A DNA stretch of 64,000 nt, taken from the NCBI RefSeq assembly GCF_003692615.1, contig NZ_CP023540.1:744001-808000 (forward strand). The letters are read 5' to 3'. This DNA is from Chryseobacterium sp. 6424. GTDB taxonomy: Bacteria; Bacteroidota; Bacteroidia; Flavobacteriales; Weeksellaceae. Shown piece after piece: positions 52,512 through 61,068 of this stretch. Made by a program: the position numbers and the translations under genes. The notes beneath the pieces were generated by a model that was not told where the DNA came from, did not search any database, and saw only the letters and a list, made by a program, of their open reading frames with translations. The stretch's first letter is position 1; the number at the start of each line of letters is the position of its first letter.

Positions 52512-55049
52512 ATGCAACACCACGAAATTACCGAGAAATTCAGGCAACTTGTCGAAAATAAGTTCCAAATCTATAATTCACTGTTTATGAGTCTGCCTTA
52601 TGACAGAATGACGAATATCGGCATGCTTTTACCATTTCTTTATGAAGAAAGCAAGGCCGGTTATCAGCTGGGGAAAAGCCCCGAAGAAATTATAGAAGAA
52701 TTCTTCATTAAACATACCGGGTTACAGACAGAGGAACAAAAAACCGAACTCTTGTTTAAGATCATACAGTATATTGAACGACAGGTTGTTTTGTTTGACA
52801 GTATTGAAGATGCTGCTTTTTCGCAGTTACACCCCGAAAGCGAATCTGGCACGCTGCTTCAGTTGTATGAACGTGCCATGCAGGACCGGCGCTTGGATGC
52901 TGTGCGGAAAAAAATGCAAGACTTCTCGGTGCGGGTGGTCTTCACGGCGCACCCTACACAGTTTTACCCGAACGCGGTACAACGCATTTTGCATGACCTG
53001 AGGTCGGCTATTATGAAAGATTCGGTGACAGACATCGACATGCTGTTGCAGCAACTTGGCAAAACACCGTTCCTCAACCGCGAGAAACCTACGCCCTTGG
53101 ATGAGGCTCTCAGTATTATTTTCTATCTGCGTTACGTGTATTACGATTCTATCGGTGAGCTTTACCGTAAAATAAAAAACACCTTTGGCAAAGACCACGA
53201 CCAGCCTAATCCCAATATTTTTCAGTTAGGGTTCTGGCCAGGTGGCGACCGCGACGGTAACCCATTTGTCACCGCGGATATTACACGCAAGGTGGCGCAG
53301 CAACTGCATATTTCGATACTTAAATCTTATTACGCACATCTGAAAAAGTTACGCCGGAGACTTAGTTTCCGTGGCGTCTCTGATGAACTGGACATGCTTA
53401 GTGAAGAAATTTACAGCGCTGTGTATGACGGCAGAAACATCAGTGAAAAGCAAATTCTCAGTCGCATCAATAATGCCGAAGAAATCTTGATGACACAACA
53501 TAACGGATTGTTCAGTAATCTGCTTGATGACTTTAAGGATAGGGTGACGATATTCGGGACGCATTTTGCTACACTCGATATCCGCCAGGACAGCCGTGTG
53601 CATCAGCAAGTCATTGATGAAATTGTGTGGCGAAAAGCAGGCTTTACGCATGAGCTTACCTCGGAAGAAAAACTTCATTGGTTGCTGTCCACACACGAAG
53701 TCATCCGGCCGGAAGAATTTGATGAAGTCACCAAAGATACACTTGAAAACATCATCAATATCAAAACCATCCAGCAGACCAATGGTGAACGTGGGATGAG
53801 TCGTTATATCATCTCAAATTCTGATGAGGTAAAAGATGTACTGAACGTTTTTGCGATGTTCAGGCTTTGCGGATATGCGGAAGAAGACATTAAAATGGAT
53901 ATTGTTCCCCTGTTTGAGACCATGCAGGGCCTAGATGCCGCCGCAGATGTGATGAAATCTCTATATGAATTGCCTGTTTACCGCCGCCATCTTGAAAGAC
54001 GGGGCAACCAGCAAACCATCATGCTTGGTTTTTCTGATGGAACAAAAGATGGCGGATACCTAAAAGCAAATTGGGAAATCTACCAGACCAAAGAAGAACT
54101 AACCAAACGCTCCGAGGAAAATGGCATTAACGTCATCTTTTTTGACGGACGTGGTGGCCCGCCGGCGCGTGGCGGCGGGAAAACCCATGATTTCTATGCC
54201 GCGCAGGGCAAGACCATTGCCAACCATAAGATTGAAATTACCATCCAGGGGCAGACCATCACCAGTGTGTTCGGGAATAAGGACCAGGCAAAGTATAATT
54301 TCGAGCAGTTATTGACCGCAGGTATTGAAAGCGAAGTATTCAAAAATGATAAAAAAGACATTGAGCCTTCCGAAAGAGCGTTGATTGCCGAACTTGCGGA
54401 ACTGAGTTTCCGTAAATATACCGACCTGAAATCGCATCCCCGTTTCGTGCCTTATTTGCAGGAAATGAGTACGTTGCAATACTACGGTAAAACAAATATC
54501 GGCAGCCGCCCTACCAAACGCGGCGCAGACGGCGATTTGAAGTTCGAAGATTTGCGCGCCATCCCCTTTGTAGGTTCATGGAGCCAACTGAAACAGAACG
54601 TTCCGGGTTTCTTCGGATTTGGTTTCGCGCTGAATGAGCTTAAAAAACAGGACAGGTTTGATGAGATAAAGGCCTTATACCGCGGTTCGGACTTCTTTAA
54701 AACTTTGGTACTGAACTCGATGATGAGTATGAATAAAACCTATTTCCCATTGACTTCTTACATGAAGGATAATGAAACATACGGCGAATTCTGGCAGATA
54801 TTATTTGATGAATATCAACTTTCAAAATCCATGATGTTAGAACTTACAGGTTTTAAAATGTTGATGGAAGAGGAACCATTGTCGCGCAAGTCTATAAAAA
54901 TCAGGGAGAAAATCGTACTGCCGCTCCTCAGTATCCAACAGTATGCGTTAATGAAACTACATAAAAACGAAGGAAACCGCGAGGCCTATGAAAAACTGGT
55001 CATGCGGTCGCTTTTCGGGAATATCAATGCCAGCAGGAATTCGGCTTAG
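52512..55049 (+). CDS. ppc: Phosphoenolpyruvate carboxylase
   Basis: An 845-residue enzyme fixing bicarbonate onto PEP to make oxaloacetate (anaplerosis). It has VVFTAHPTQF with the catalytic His, WPGGDRDGNPFVT, MLGFSDGTKDGGYLKANW, FFDGRGGPPARGGGKTHDF, IGSRPTKRGADG and the C-terminal ASRNSA in place of the usual RNTG end. The start is taken at MQHHEITEKF (52512); the ATG at 52440 would need 24 extra residues and precedes the -7 box. Confidence 0.95.
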   Translation: MQHHEITEKFRQLVENKFQIYNSLFMSLPYDRMTNIGMLLPFLYEESKAGYQLGKSPEEIIEEFFIKHTGLQTEEQKTELLFKIIQYIERQVVLFDSIEDAAFSQLHPESESGTLLQLYERAMQDRRLDAVRKKMQDFSVRVVFTAHPTQFYPNAVQRILHDLRSAIMKDSVTDIDMLLQQLGKTPFLNREKPTPLDEALSIIFYLRYVYYDSIGELYRKIKNTFGKDHDQPNPNIFQLGFWPGGDRDGNPFVTADITRKVAQQLHISILKSYYAHLKKLRRRLSFRGVSDELDMLSEEIYSAVYDGRNISEKQILSRINNAEEILMTQHNGLFSNLLDDFKDRVTIFGTHFATLDIRQDSRVHQQVIDEIVWRKAGFTHELTSEEKLHWLLSTHEVIRPEEFDEVTKDTLENIINIKTIQQTNGERGMSRYIISNSDEVKDVLNVFAMFRLCGYAEEDIKMDIVPLFETMQGLDAAADVMKSLYELPVYRRHLERRGNQQTIMLGFSDGTKDGGYLKANWEIYQTKEELTKRSEENGINVIFFDGRGGPPARGGGKTHDFYAAQGKTIANHKIEITIQGQTITSVFGNKDQAKYNFEQLLTAGIESEVFKNDKKDIEPSERALIAELAELSFRKYTDLKSHPRFVPYLQEMSTLQYYGKTNIGSRPTKRGADGDLKFEDLRAIPFVGSWSQLKQNVPGFFGFGFALNELKKQDRFDEIKALYRGSDFFKTLVLNSMMSMNKTYFPLTSYMKDNETYGEFWQILFDEYQLSKSMMLELTGFKMLMEEEPLSRKSIKIREKIVLPLLSIQQYALMKLHKNEGNREAYEKLVMRSLFGNINASRNSA

Positions 55050-55204
55050 CAGAAAGAACTGAAAATTCGCTCATTGCAAAATACATGTTTACAGTACTAT
55101 TATGTCGGTTAATATAATTTTTGTATTTTAACGTCTTGTTTAATGTATAGCATAATATATCTTACATTACCAATTTACGTTAAACCCGTTAAAATATATA
55201 AAAT

Positions 55205-55972
55205 ATGAAGATAGGACTATTTGGATTTGGAAAAACCGGTAAAGCTGTCGCTAATGTGATTTTGCAACATGAAGAATTCATACTTGAATGGGTGTATCGC
55301 CAGAGCAACATTTTAGAAGGCCGCAGCGTCCCTGAATTTCTGGGTGTGCAATCGGATGATCCGGGTACAATTTATTCTTCACAATCCATTTCTGTCGAAG
55401 ACCTGCTAAGGGCACAGCCAGTAGATATGGTGATTGATTTCTCTTCCGAAACCGGCCTTTCGGTTTATGGGGAAGCCGCGGCGGATGCCGGTATAAAAAT
55501 CATCAGTGCGGTATCGCATTATGGCGAGTCTCAGAAAGCTATGTTGCAGAAACTTGCCCAACGCACGGTTGTATTCTGGAGCCCTAATATTACTTTAGGC
55601 GTTAATTATCTGCTTTTTGCGGCACAATTCCTGAAAAAAATCGCTCCTTGGGTAGATATTGAGATTAATGAAGAGCACTTTAAAGAGAAAAAAGGCACCT
55701 CGGGCACCGCTGTAAAACTGGCGCAAGCCCTTGAAATTACAGAGAATAACATCAACTCCGTCCGTGCCGGTGGTATTGTGGGAAAACATGAAGTCATATT
55801 TGGTTTTCCGTATCAAACTGTCAGGCTCATCCATGAGTCGATTTCCCGTGAGGCTTTTGGCAGCGGTGTCATCTTCGTGGCAGAGAATCTAAAGACAGAC
55901 CAGCCGGGACTTTATAAGTTTGAGGATATTCTGTTGCCCTACTTCTCTCCGCAACAGGTCATTCAGGAATAA
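55205..55972 (+). CDS. dapB: 4-hydroxy-tetrahydrodipicolinate reductase
   Basis: A 255-residue lysine/diaminopimelate pathway enzyme reducing (hydroxy)dihydrodipicolinate with NAD(P)H. It has the Rossmann start KIGLFGFGKTGKAV, DMVIDFSSETGL, SPNITLGVNYLLFAA and the substrate loop EEHFKEKKGTSGTAVKLA. H158 and K162 match the catalytic His and Lys of E. coli DapB (H159, K163). The loop is one residue shorter, and the DAPSGT motif reads GTSGT, so it is a divergent member. It stands alone with an AT-rich upstream region. Confidence 0.85.
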   Translation: MKIGLFGFGKTGKAVANVILQHEEFILEWVYRQSNILEGRSVPEFLGVQSDDPGTIYSSQSISVEDLLRAQPVDMVIDFSSETGLSVYGEAAADAGIKIISAVSHYGESQKAMLQKLAQRTVVFWSPNITLGVNYLLFAAQFLKKIAPWVDIEINEEHFKEKKGTSGTAVKLAQALEITENNINSVRAGGIVGKHEVIFGFPYQTVRLIHESISREAFGSGVIFVAENLKTDQPGLYKFEDILLPYFSPQQVIQE

Positions 55973-56078
55973 AAATCTTCGTGTTGACAGTTTTTCGGAT
56001 AATCTTTAATCCCATAAATCACCAATGTAAATAGTAGGGAATACATTCTTTTAATTTTCCCGAGCATTTTAATTTTCT

Positions 56079-56086
56079 TAAATTTG
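56079..56086 (+). promoter_or_regulatory. -7 box for the aminotransferase-galE pair
   Basis: TAAATTTG matches TAnnTTTG, 14 nt before the ATG at 56101. Confidence 0.5.
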
Positions 56087-56100
56087 GATAAATATTTTTT

Positions 56101-57225
56101 ATGAAGAAAATACAAATGGTTGACCTGCAAAGTCAATATTATAAGATAAAAGCAGATGTAGATAATGCGGTGCTTAATGTGCTGGATTCTGCGGCATTTA
56201 TTAACGGACCAGAAGTGAAATCCTTCCAGTCGGAACTGGAGGCTTATCTTGGCACCGAGCATGTCATCCCATGTGCCAATGGTACGGATGCGCTGCAGAT
56301 TGCCCTTATGGCGCTGGACCTTAAAGAAGGTGATGAGGTGATTACGGCCGATTTCACTTTTGCCGCTACCGTGGAGGTGATTCACCTGTTAAAACTGAAA
56401 TCAGTTCTTGTGGATGTAGATTATGATACTTTCACTATTGATCCTGAAAAACTTAAGGCCGCGATAACGCCCAGAACCAAAGCCATTATCCCGGTTCATC
56501 TTTTTGGGCAATGCGCTAACATGGAAGAGATCCTAAAGATCGCGCGCGAGCATAACCTGTATGTCATCGAAGATAATGCACAGGCCATTGGCGCCGATTT
56601 TACCTTCTCTGATGGGACCGTGAAAAAATCCGGGACAATGGGTACGGTAGGGACCACTTCCTTTTTTCCATCGAAAAATCTGGGTTGTTATGGAGATGGT
56701 GGCGCTATTTTTACCGATGATAATGATCTCGCACACAAGATCCGTGGGATTGTAAACCATGGGATGTATGAAAGATATTATCATGACGAGGTGGGGGTAA
56801 ACTCGCGTCTGGATAGTATTCAGGCTACAGTTTTAAGGAAAAAACTTCCGCAGCTCGATGCATATAACGAGGCACGGCGCAAAGCGGCAGATTATTATGA
56901 TGAAGCCTTTGCCAATCATCCGCACCTGTTGGCGCCAAAACGCGCAGATTACTCAACCCATGTATTTCATCAGTACACGCTTCGGGTACTGAATGGTAAG
57001 CGTACGGCACTTCAGCAATATTTGGCCGAAAAAGAAATTCCGGCGATGATTTATTATCCGGTAGCTTTAAGGAAACAAAAAGCATATTATCAGGAGAGTA
57101 ATGATGCCGATTTTGTGAATACAGACAAGCTTCTTGATGAGGTTATCTCGCTTCCGATGCATACCGAGCTTGATGAAGAGCAACTGAAATATATCACGGA
57201 TGCCGTACTTGATTTCTTTAAATAA
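56101..57225 (+). CDS. DegT/DnrJ/EryC1/StrS family sugar aminotransferase
   Basis: A 374-residue PLP enzyme that aminates keto-sugar nucleotides for surface polysaccharide. PLP-binding residues: CANGTDALQIAL, VIEDNAQAIGA (D158) and FFPSKNLGCYGDGGA with Schiff-base K192. The C-terminal part has VGVNSRLDSIQATVLRKKLPQL and HVFHQYTLRV. The exact sugar is not readable. galE follows after 17 nt, consistent with nucleotide-sugar metabolism. Confidence 0.92.
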   Translation: MKKIQMVDLQSQYYKIKADVDNAVLNVLDSAAFINGPEVKSFQSELEAYLGTEHVIPCANGTDALQIALMALDLKEGDEVITADFTFAATVEVIHLLKLKSVLVDVDYDTFTIDPEKLKAAITPRTKAIIPVHLFGQCANMEEILKIAREHNLYVIEDNAQAIGADFTFSDGTVKKSGTMGTVGTTSFFPSKNLGCYGDGGAIFTDDNDLAHKIRGIVNHGMYERYYHDEVGVNSRLDSIQATVLRKKLPQLDAYNEARRKAADYYDEAFANHPHLLAPKRADYSTHVFHQYTLRVLNGKRTALQQYLAEKEIPAMIYYPVALRKQKAYYQESNDADFVNTDKLLDEVISLPMHTELDEEQLKYITDAVLDFFK

Positions 57226-57242
57226 ACCCAGCAAAATTTAAC

Positions 57243-58259
57243 ATGACAATTCTTGTAACGGGTGGCCTTGGCTATATAGGTTCGCACACAGTGGTAGAAC
57301 TTTTAAAGAATGAGTTTGAAGTGGTGATTGTGGATGATCTTTCCAATTCGGAAAGATTTATCCTTCAAAATATAGAGAAAATTGCAGGTAAGAAACCGGC
57401 GTTTTTCCCTTTTGACCTGAAACGGAAGGAGTTGCTTACGCAGATTTTCGACGCGTACGAGATTGCAGGCTGCATTAATTTTGCCGCTTACAAAGCTGTA
57501 GGCGAAAGCCAGGAAAAACCGCTTGATTATTACGAAAACAATCTGTTTACCCTCATCAATATTCTACAGGAATTTAAAGTGCGAAATATCTCGAACTTTA
57601 TCTTCAGTTCGTCCTGCACGGTTTATGGCCAGGCTGATGAGATGCCGATTGATGAAAACACGCCACTGAAAACGCCGGAATCCTCTTATGGCAAAACCAA
57701 ACAGATGGGAGAGGAAATCCTGAAAGACTTCGCAACGGCTTATGGGCGTAGGGTGTCCCTGCTTCGCTATTTTAATCCGATAGGTGCGCACCCGAGCGCC
57801 TTGTTAGGCGAACTGCCCATCGGTATCCCGAATAATTTAGTTCCGTACGTTACACAGACAGCAGCCGGAATCCGCGAGAAACTCAATATTTGGGGCAACG
57901 ATTATCCTACTGAAGACGGTACCGCCATCCGGGATTATATTTATGTAGTTGATTTGGCGAAAGCCCACGTAAAAGCCTTACAGAAGCTAATAACGTCAAA
58001 TGAAGAAACCGTCATTGATATCTTCAATATCGGTACCGGGAAAGGATCATCCGTATTGGAAGTGGTAGAAGCCTACGAACGCGCTAACAATGTCAGCGTA
58101 CCCTACGAAATCTGCGAGCGGCGCCCCGGTGACATCACCATCGCATACGCCAATGCCGATAAAGCAGAACGGGAACTCGGTTGGAAGGCTGAAACATCCC
58201 TGGAAGAAGCACTCCGCACAACATGGGAATGGCAGAAATACTTGGAATCACGCCTTTAA
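57243..58259 (+). CDS. galE: UDP-glucose 4-epimerase
   Basis: A 338-residue extended SDR enzyme interconverting UDP-glucose and UDP-galactose. It has NAD-binding GGLGYIGSHT (7-16), VDDLSNS, FAAYKAVGESQ, the SSSCTVYG strand and Y149-G-K-T-K153 active site, then RYFNPIGAHPS and YIYVVDLAKAH. It is in an operon with the aminotransferase. The accessory region begins right after its stop codon. Confidence 0.95.
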   Translation: MTILVTGGLGYIGSHTVVELLKNEFEVVIVDDLSNSERFILQNIEKIAGKKPAFFPFDLKRKELLTQIFDAYEIAGCINFAAYKAVGESQEKPLDYYENNLFTLINILQEFKVRNISNFIFSSSCTVYGQADEMPIDENTPLKTPESSYGKTKQMGEEILKDFATAYGRRVSLLRYFNPIGAHPSALLGELPIGIPNNLVPYVTQTAAGIREKLNIWGNDYPTEDGTAIRDYIYVVDLAKAHVKALQKLITSNEETVIDIFNIGTGKGSSVLEVVEAYERANNVSVPYEICERRPGDITIAYANADKAERELGWKAETSLEEALRTTWEWQKYLESRL

Positions 58260-58291
58260 ACAAGGGGTTTTCTTACGTTATTACTGTCATG

Positions 58292-58312
58292 GGTACAACA
58301 TAGGTACAACAT
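58292..58312. repeat. Tandem direct repeat just after galE
   Basis: GGTACAACAT occurs twice, at 58292-58301 and 58303-58312, 32 nt after the galE stop, at the junction between core genes and the accessory region. A possible integration site, but no integrase is in the window. Confidence 0.5.
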
Positions 58313-58313
58313 T

Positions 58314-58871
58314 TTAAAAATTTTCAGTAAACAGGTAGATTCCCTGCTCGTGTTGTTTTGCCTGAAAATTTAAAGATTGATATTCAGTAAGCATCGAACA
58401 ATAATAAGAATGGCTGGCTTTTGCCCAGCCATTTGCTATTAGGAGCTCATTCAGACATTCCCCTGAAGGCAGAATAACATAGGCCAACTGGCGCAGCCAG
58501 AAGTCCAATTCGTTTTTCTTTTCGGTGAGGATTGTGATACGTGTTCCAGGTGGGCACACCTGGAGCACGTAACCTAAACTCTTCAGACCGAGTTCCAGTA
58601 AGAAAGCTGCAGGCAGGTGGCTTTTCGCTTCATCCTCGCGCATTTTCCGGCTCATGTGCACTTGCGGTGCATCGAGGCCGTAAAGTCGGATTTCTTTGCT
58701 TTCCTGACCGAATTCTTCTTTTGCGATAATGGTATCTCCATCCAGAACTCTTTCCACAATCCAATGCGTTTCGGTAATTATTCCCGGAATCTGGAAATAC
58801 TTTGCTGACGGATTTTCTGTTTTGCTGACGTTCATGGTAGTGTATTTTGGGTTAATTTCATTGTAATGCAT
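58314..58871 (-). CDS. Thermonuclease (SNase)-fold protein with altered catalytic position
   Basis: A 185-residue protein (172 if started at MNVSKTEN, 58835) with no clear signal peptide. The SNase fold is visible: VERVLDGDTIIAK, IRLYGLDAPQVHMS and DFWLRQLAYVILPSGECLNELLIANGWAKA. Compared with staphylococcal nuclease, R62 and D67 match R35 and D40 and the RQLAYV Arg matches R87, but the general base Glu43 is replaced by Q70. It may be a weak or inactive nuclease, or a nucleic-acid-binding relic. It is the first gene after the galE boundary, divergent from the 58.98 kb cassette. Confidence 0.82.
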   Translation of the reverse strand: MHYNEINPKYTTMNVSKTENPSAKYFQIPGIITETHWIVERVLDGDTIIAKEEFGQESKEIRLYGLDAPQVHMSRKMREDEAKSHLPAAFLLELGLKSLGYVLQVCPPGTRITILTEKKNELDFWLRQLAYVILPSGECLNELLIANGWAKASHSYYCSMLTEYQSLNFQAKQHEQGIYLFTENF

Positions 58872-58927
58872 TGATTTACTGTGTTTTAACTATTGGTTTT
58901 GTAAAGATAATTTAAGAAATTTATAAC

Positions 58928-58937
58928 TGTCTAGACA
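58928..58937. promoter_or_regulatory. Palindrome between the divergent SNase and cassette genes
   Basis: TGTCTAGACA is a perfect 10-bp palindrome within the broader ACTGTCTAGACAACAGT, midway in the 108-nt divergent intergenic region, where an operator for both genes would be expected. Confidence 0.35.
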
Positions 58938-58979
58938 ACAGTGTTTTTCTTCAAATTATCAATTATAAAATTTAATATC

Positions 58980-59783
58980 ATGGCAAGACAAAAAGGTCTC
59001 ATGAAATACGTCGGAACCATAGGCGACGTTAGACATTTCAAAATCAAAGGGCAAAAAGGATTTTTTGCCGGCATGGTGGGCGGACCCACCGCAGAACAGG
59101 TTAAAACCGCTCCGGAGTTTGAGCGTACCCGCGAAAACATGAACGAGTTCGGTGGATGCGCCATTGCAGGAAAAGCGGTGCGAACCGCTCTTTCCCAGCT
59201 GATGGGGAAATTTACCGATACTCAGGTAACAGGCAGGTTAACTTCAATTATGAAGAAAATCAACCTGGAGGACGGAACGGAAGCCAGAGGTTACCGAAAG
59301 GTAGAGATCTCCACTCAGAGAAATTATCTGAATGGGTTTGAGTTCAACAAGAACCAATCGATCAACGGTGTTTTCAATGCTCCATATCAGGTGAATCATG
59401 ATCCTGCAAGAAATACTGCAGATTTCATTGTAGAAGAGTTCATACCAATCGAATTGATCGCTGCTCCTGCAGGTGCTTCGCACTTCCGTTTGCTCCATGC
59501 TTTGGCAGTGATCGCAGACTTTTCGTATAACCCGATAACCGGAACTTATGAACCGGACGACGCGGTGAACAATGAGCTGAGTGTAGTTGCCAGATCACCT
59601 TTTATCCCGCTTAATGAAAGTTATTCCGGTGATACCATTACGGCAGACTTGCCAGGTTTACCAACTCTGGACAATACCGTTTCTGTACTTCAGTGTATCG
59701 GAATTGAATTCTTCCAGGAAGTAAACGGAGTTTATTACCCTTTTGCTACCGGTAACTGTCTCAAAATCGAGGAAGTGTTTTAG
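58980..59783 (+). CDS. Conserved Bacteroidota accessory protein of unknown function
   Basis: A 267-residue protein without signal peptide. The start is taken at MARQKGLMKYVGTIGDVRHF (58980); a GTG at 58941 would add 13 residues. The N-terminal segment, with GGPTAEQVKTAPEFERTRENM and NEFGGCAIAGKAVRTAL, is a pattern I have seen in uncharacterised Bacteroidota proteins, often near DUF5675 genes, but no function is known to me. The rest is beta-rich with NITLED-like strands (SYSGDTITADLPGLPTL, VLQCIGIEFFQEVNGVYYP). It has its own terminator and heads a group with DUF5675 and two small membrane proteins. Confidence 0.75.
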   Translation: MARQKGLMKYVGTIGDVRHFKIKGQKGFFAGMVGGPTAEQVKTAPEFERTRENMNEFGGCAIAGKAVRTALSQLMGKFTDTQVTGRLTSIMKKINLEDGTEARGYRKVEISTQRNYLNGFEFNKNQSINGVFNAPYQVNHDPARNTADFIVEEFIPIELIAAPAGASHFRLLHALAVIADFSYNPITGTYEPDDAVNNELSVVARSPFIPLNESYSGDTITADLPGLPTLDNTVSVLQCIGIEFFQEVNGVYYPFATGNCLKIEEVF

Positions 59784-59799
59784 GATGTGATCATGAAAG

Positions 59800-59828
59800 G
59801 GCTTCCAGAAAATGGAAGCCTTTTTTTA
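59800..59828 (+). terminator. Terminator between the first cassette gene and the DUF5675 gene
   Basis: GGCTTCCA / TGGAAGCC perfect 8-bp stem, GAAAA loop, seven T. It rules out translation starts at 59787-59793 for the next gene. Confidence 0.9.
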
Positions 59829-59861
59829 TCACTCATTTCAAAAATCCAAATACAGAATTTT

Positions 59862-60314
59862 ATGAAAACAAAAATAGTAAGAGTAGCCCAGGGAAAACAA
59901 AGCACCCTTTCCCATCTTTATATTGACGGCATTTTTCAATGCTTCCTCCTGGAGGATAAAATCCGCCAGGTTAAGATTAAAAGCAGGACCGCGATCCCGG
60001 AGGGAAAATTTCAGCTTAAAATCAACACCACCGGTGGAATGAACAGAACGTATTCCCAGAAGTACGGACAAATGCATCAGGGCATGATTGAAATTGATGA
60101 TCTGCCGACTTTCGACCTGGTGTATATCCATACAGGAAACACGATCCAACACACAGCCGGTTGTCCGCTCGTCGGGTTAAGTTACATCATGAAGGACGGA
60201 GATTATCAGGTTCTGCAGAGCCGCGATGCATACCGGCAGGTTTATCCTAAACTTTTGGCGGCAGCCAAAAGCAAGGATAATCAGATTGAGATCCAGAACA
60301 ATTTTCAATTTTAA
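59862..60314 (+). CDS. DUF5675 family protein with L,D-transpeptidase-like His/Cys motif
   Basis: A 150-residue protein started at MKTKIVRVAQ (59862), because the longer frame would be translated through the preceding terminator. It shows the DUF5675 pattern: LYIDGIFQCFLLED, IPEGKFQLKI, TYSQKYGQMHQGMIEI and VYIHTGNTIQHTAGCPLVG. The last block places H90, H97 and C101 much as in the YkuD L,D-transpeptidase site (H...[ST]HGC), though the spacing is shorter. A peptidoglycan-active or other Cys-based activity is my inference. There is no signal peptide, so export would need help, perhaps from the two small membrane proteins that follow. Confidence 0.8.
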   Translation: MKTKIVRVAQGKQSTLSHLYIDGIFQCFLLEDKIRQVKIKSRTAIPEGKFQLKINTTGGMNRTYSQKYGQMHQGMIEIDDLPTFDLVYIHTGNTIQHTAGCPLVGLSYIMKDGDYQVLQSRDAYRQVYPKLLAAAKSKDNQIEIQNNFQF

Positions 60315-60326
60315 AACCGGAAAATC

Positions 60327-60590
60327 ATGGCTAATGAATTAACACTAAGCGTTCTGTTCGGTTTTATCAGCAGTGTTCTGCTGGGGATTGTGGCCTACTT
60401 TATCAAGCAGCTGCACACCGATTTCAAGAGTATGGAAAGAGATATGTCGGAAGTCAAGACCATGGCTCTAATTATCAAAACAGAATTCAGAACCTCTTAT
60501 GATATCCTCACTAAGAAAGTCGAATATCTGGAACAACGGATGAACAAATTAGAAATTAACCAAACAAAAAATCAGGATCATGAAAAATAG
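60327..60590 (+). CDS. Small membrane protein with coiled coil
   Basis: An 87-residue protein with one N-terminal membrane helix (LSVLFGFISSVLLGIVAYFI, about 6-25) followed by a continuous charged helix with heptads (FKSMERDMSEVKTMALII, KKVEYLEQRMNKLE). The plan resembles XhlA-like or spanin-like phage lysis proteins turned around, but there is no sequence-level match I can claim. It starts 12 nt after the DUF5675 gene, and its last 11 nt overlap the next gene. Confidence 0.75.
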   Translation: MANELTLSVLFGFISSVLLGIVAYFIKQLHTDFKSMERDMSEVKTMALIIKTEFRTSYDILTKKVEYLEQRMNKLEINQTKNQDHEK

Positions 60591-60870
60591 AAACATGAAT
60601 TTAGCAAGCAGAATGAGTTCACCCACTCCCAAGTGGTTTCGGATTGCCCGCAATATCGGACTGGGTTTGTCGGCGGTCGGCGGTGCCCTGGTGGCTGCAC
60701 CGGTGATTCTCCCTGCAGCTGTAATATCCATTGGAGGATATTTGCTTTTAGGCGGCACGATCATCAGCGCGGTGAGCCAGACAGCCGTGAGCTCAGAAGA
60801 GTATGGCGAAAAATCCGGAAAAATTCCCGGAAAAGCCCTGGAAGATCCAGCTGAAGAAGCTGTGAAATAG
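60580..60870 (+). CDS. Small holin-like membrane protein
   Basis: A 96-residue protein (91 if started at MNLASRM, 60595). A basic N-terminus (PTPKWFRIARNI) precedes about 40 hydrophobic residues in two segments (GLGLSAVGGALVAAPVILPA and VISIGGYLLLGGTIISAVSQ), then a polar tail (EEYGEKSGKIPGKALEDPAEE). Two closely spaced helices with charged ends look holin-like. It overlaps the upstream coiled-coil gene by 11 nt, so translation is probably coupled. A terminator follows at 60909. Confidence 0.75.
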   Translation: MKNRNMNLASRMSSPTPKWFRIARNIGLGLSAVGGALVAAPVILPAAVISIGGYLLLGGTIISAVSQTAVSSEEYGEKSGKIPGKALEDPAEEAVK

Positions 60871-60908
60871 CACTTAAGTCCCATAATTAGAATTTTATTG
60901 GTTAACCG

Positions 60909-60934
60909 GCCTGTTGTCATGACAGGCTTTTTTT
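60909..60934 (+). terminator. Terminator of the DUF5675 cassette
   Basis: GCCTGT / ACAGGC stem around TGTCATG, followed by seven T. Confidence 0.85.
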
Positions 60935-60980
60935 ATGCCTTAGATTTTTTCTGCGTCCGTTTTCGCTCGTTTGTTAAAAG

Positions 60981-61029
60981 GGGTGAAATAAGTATGACTC
61001 TTGTATGGGAAAAGGGTGAAATAAGTGGC
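60981..61029. repeat. Short direct repeat before the DUF6943 gene
   Basis: GGGTGAAATAAGT occurs at about 60981-60993 and again at about 61015-61027, 34 nt apart, in the gap between the cassette terminator and the DUF6943 terminator. Confidence 0.6.
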
Positions 61030-61040
61030 AATCAAAATAA

Positions 61041-61062
61041 AAAATTCCCCGGAGGGAATTTT
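61041..61062 (-). terminator. Terminator of the DUF6943 gene
   Basis: AAAATTCCC / GGGAATTTT perfect 9-bp stem with a 4-nt loop, followed on the minus strand by a T run, 7 nt after the stop. Confidence 0.88.
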
Positions 61063-61068
61063 CTGTTT

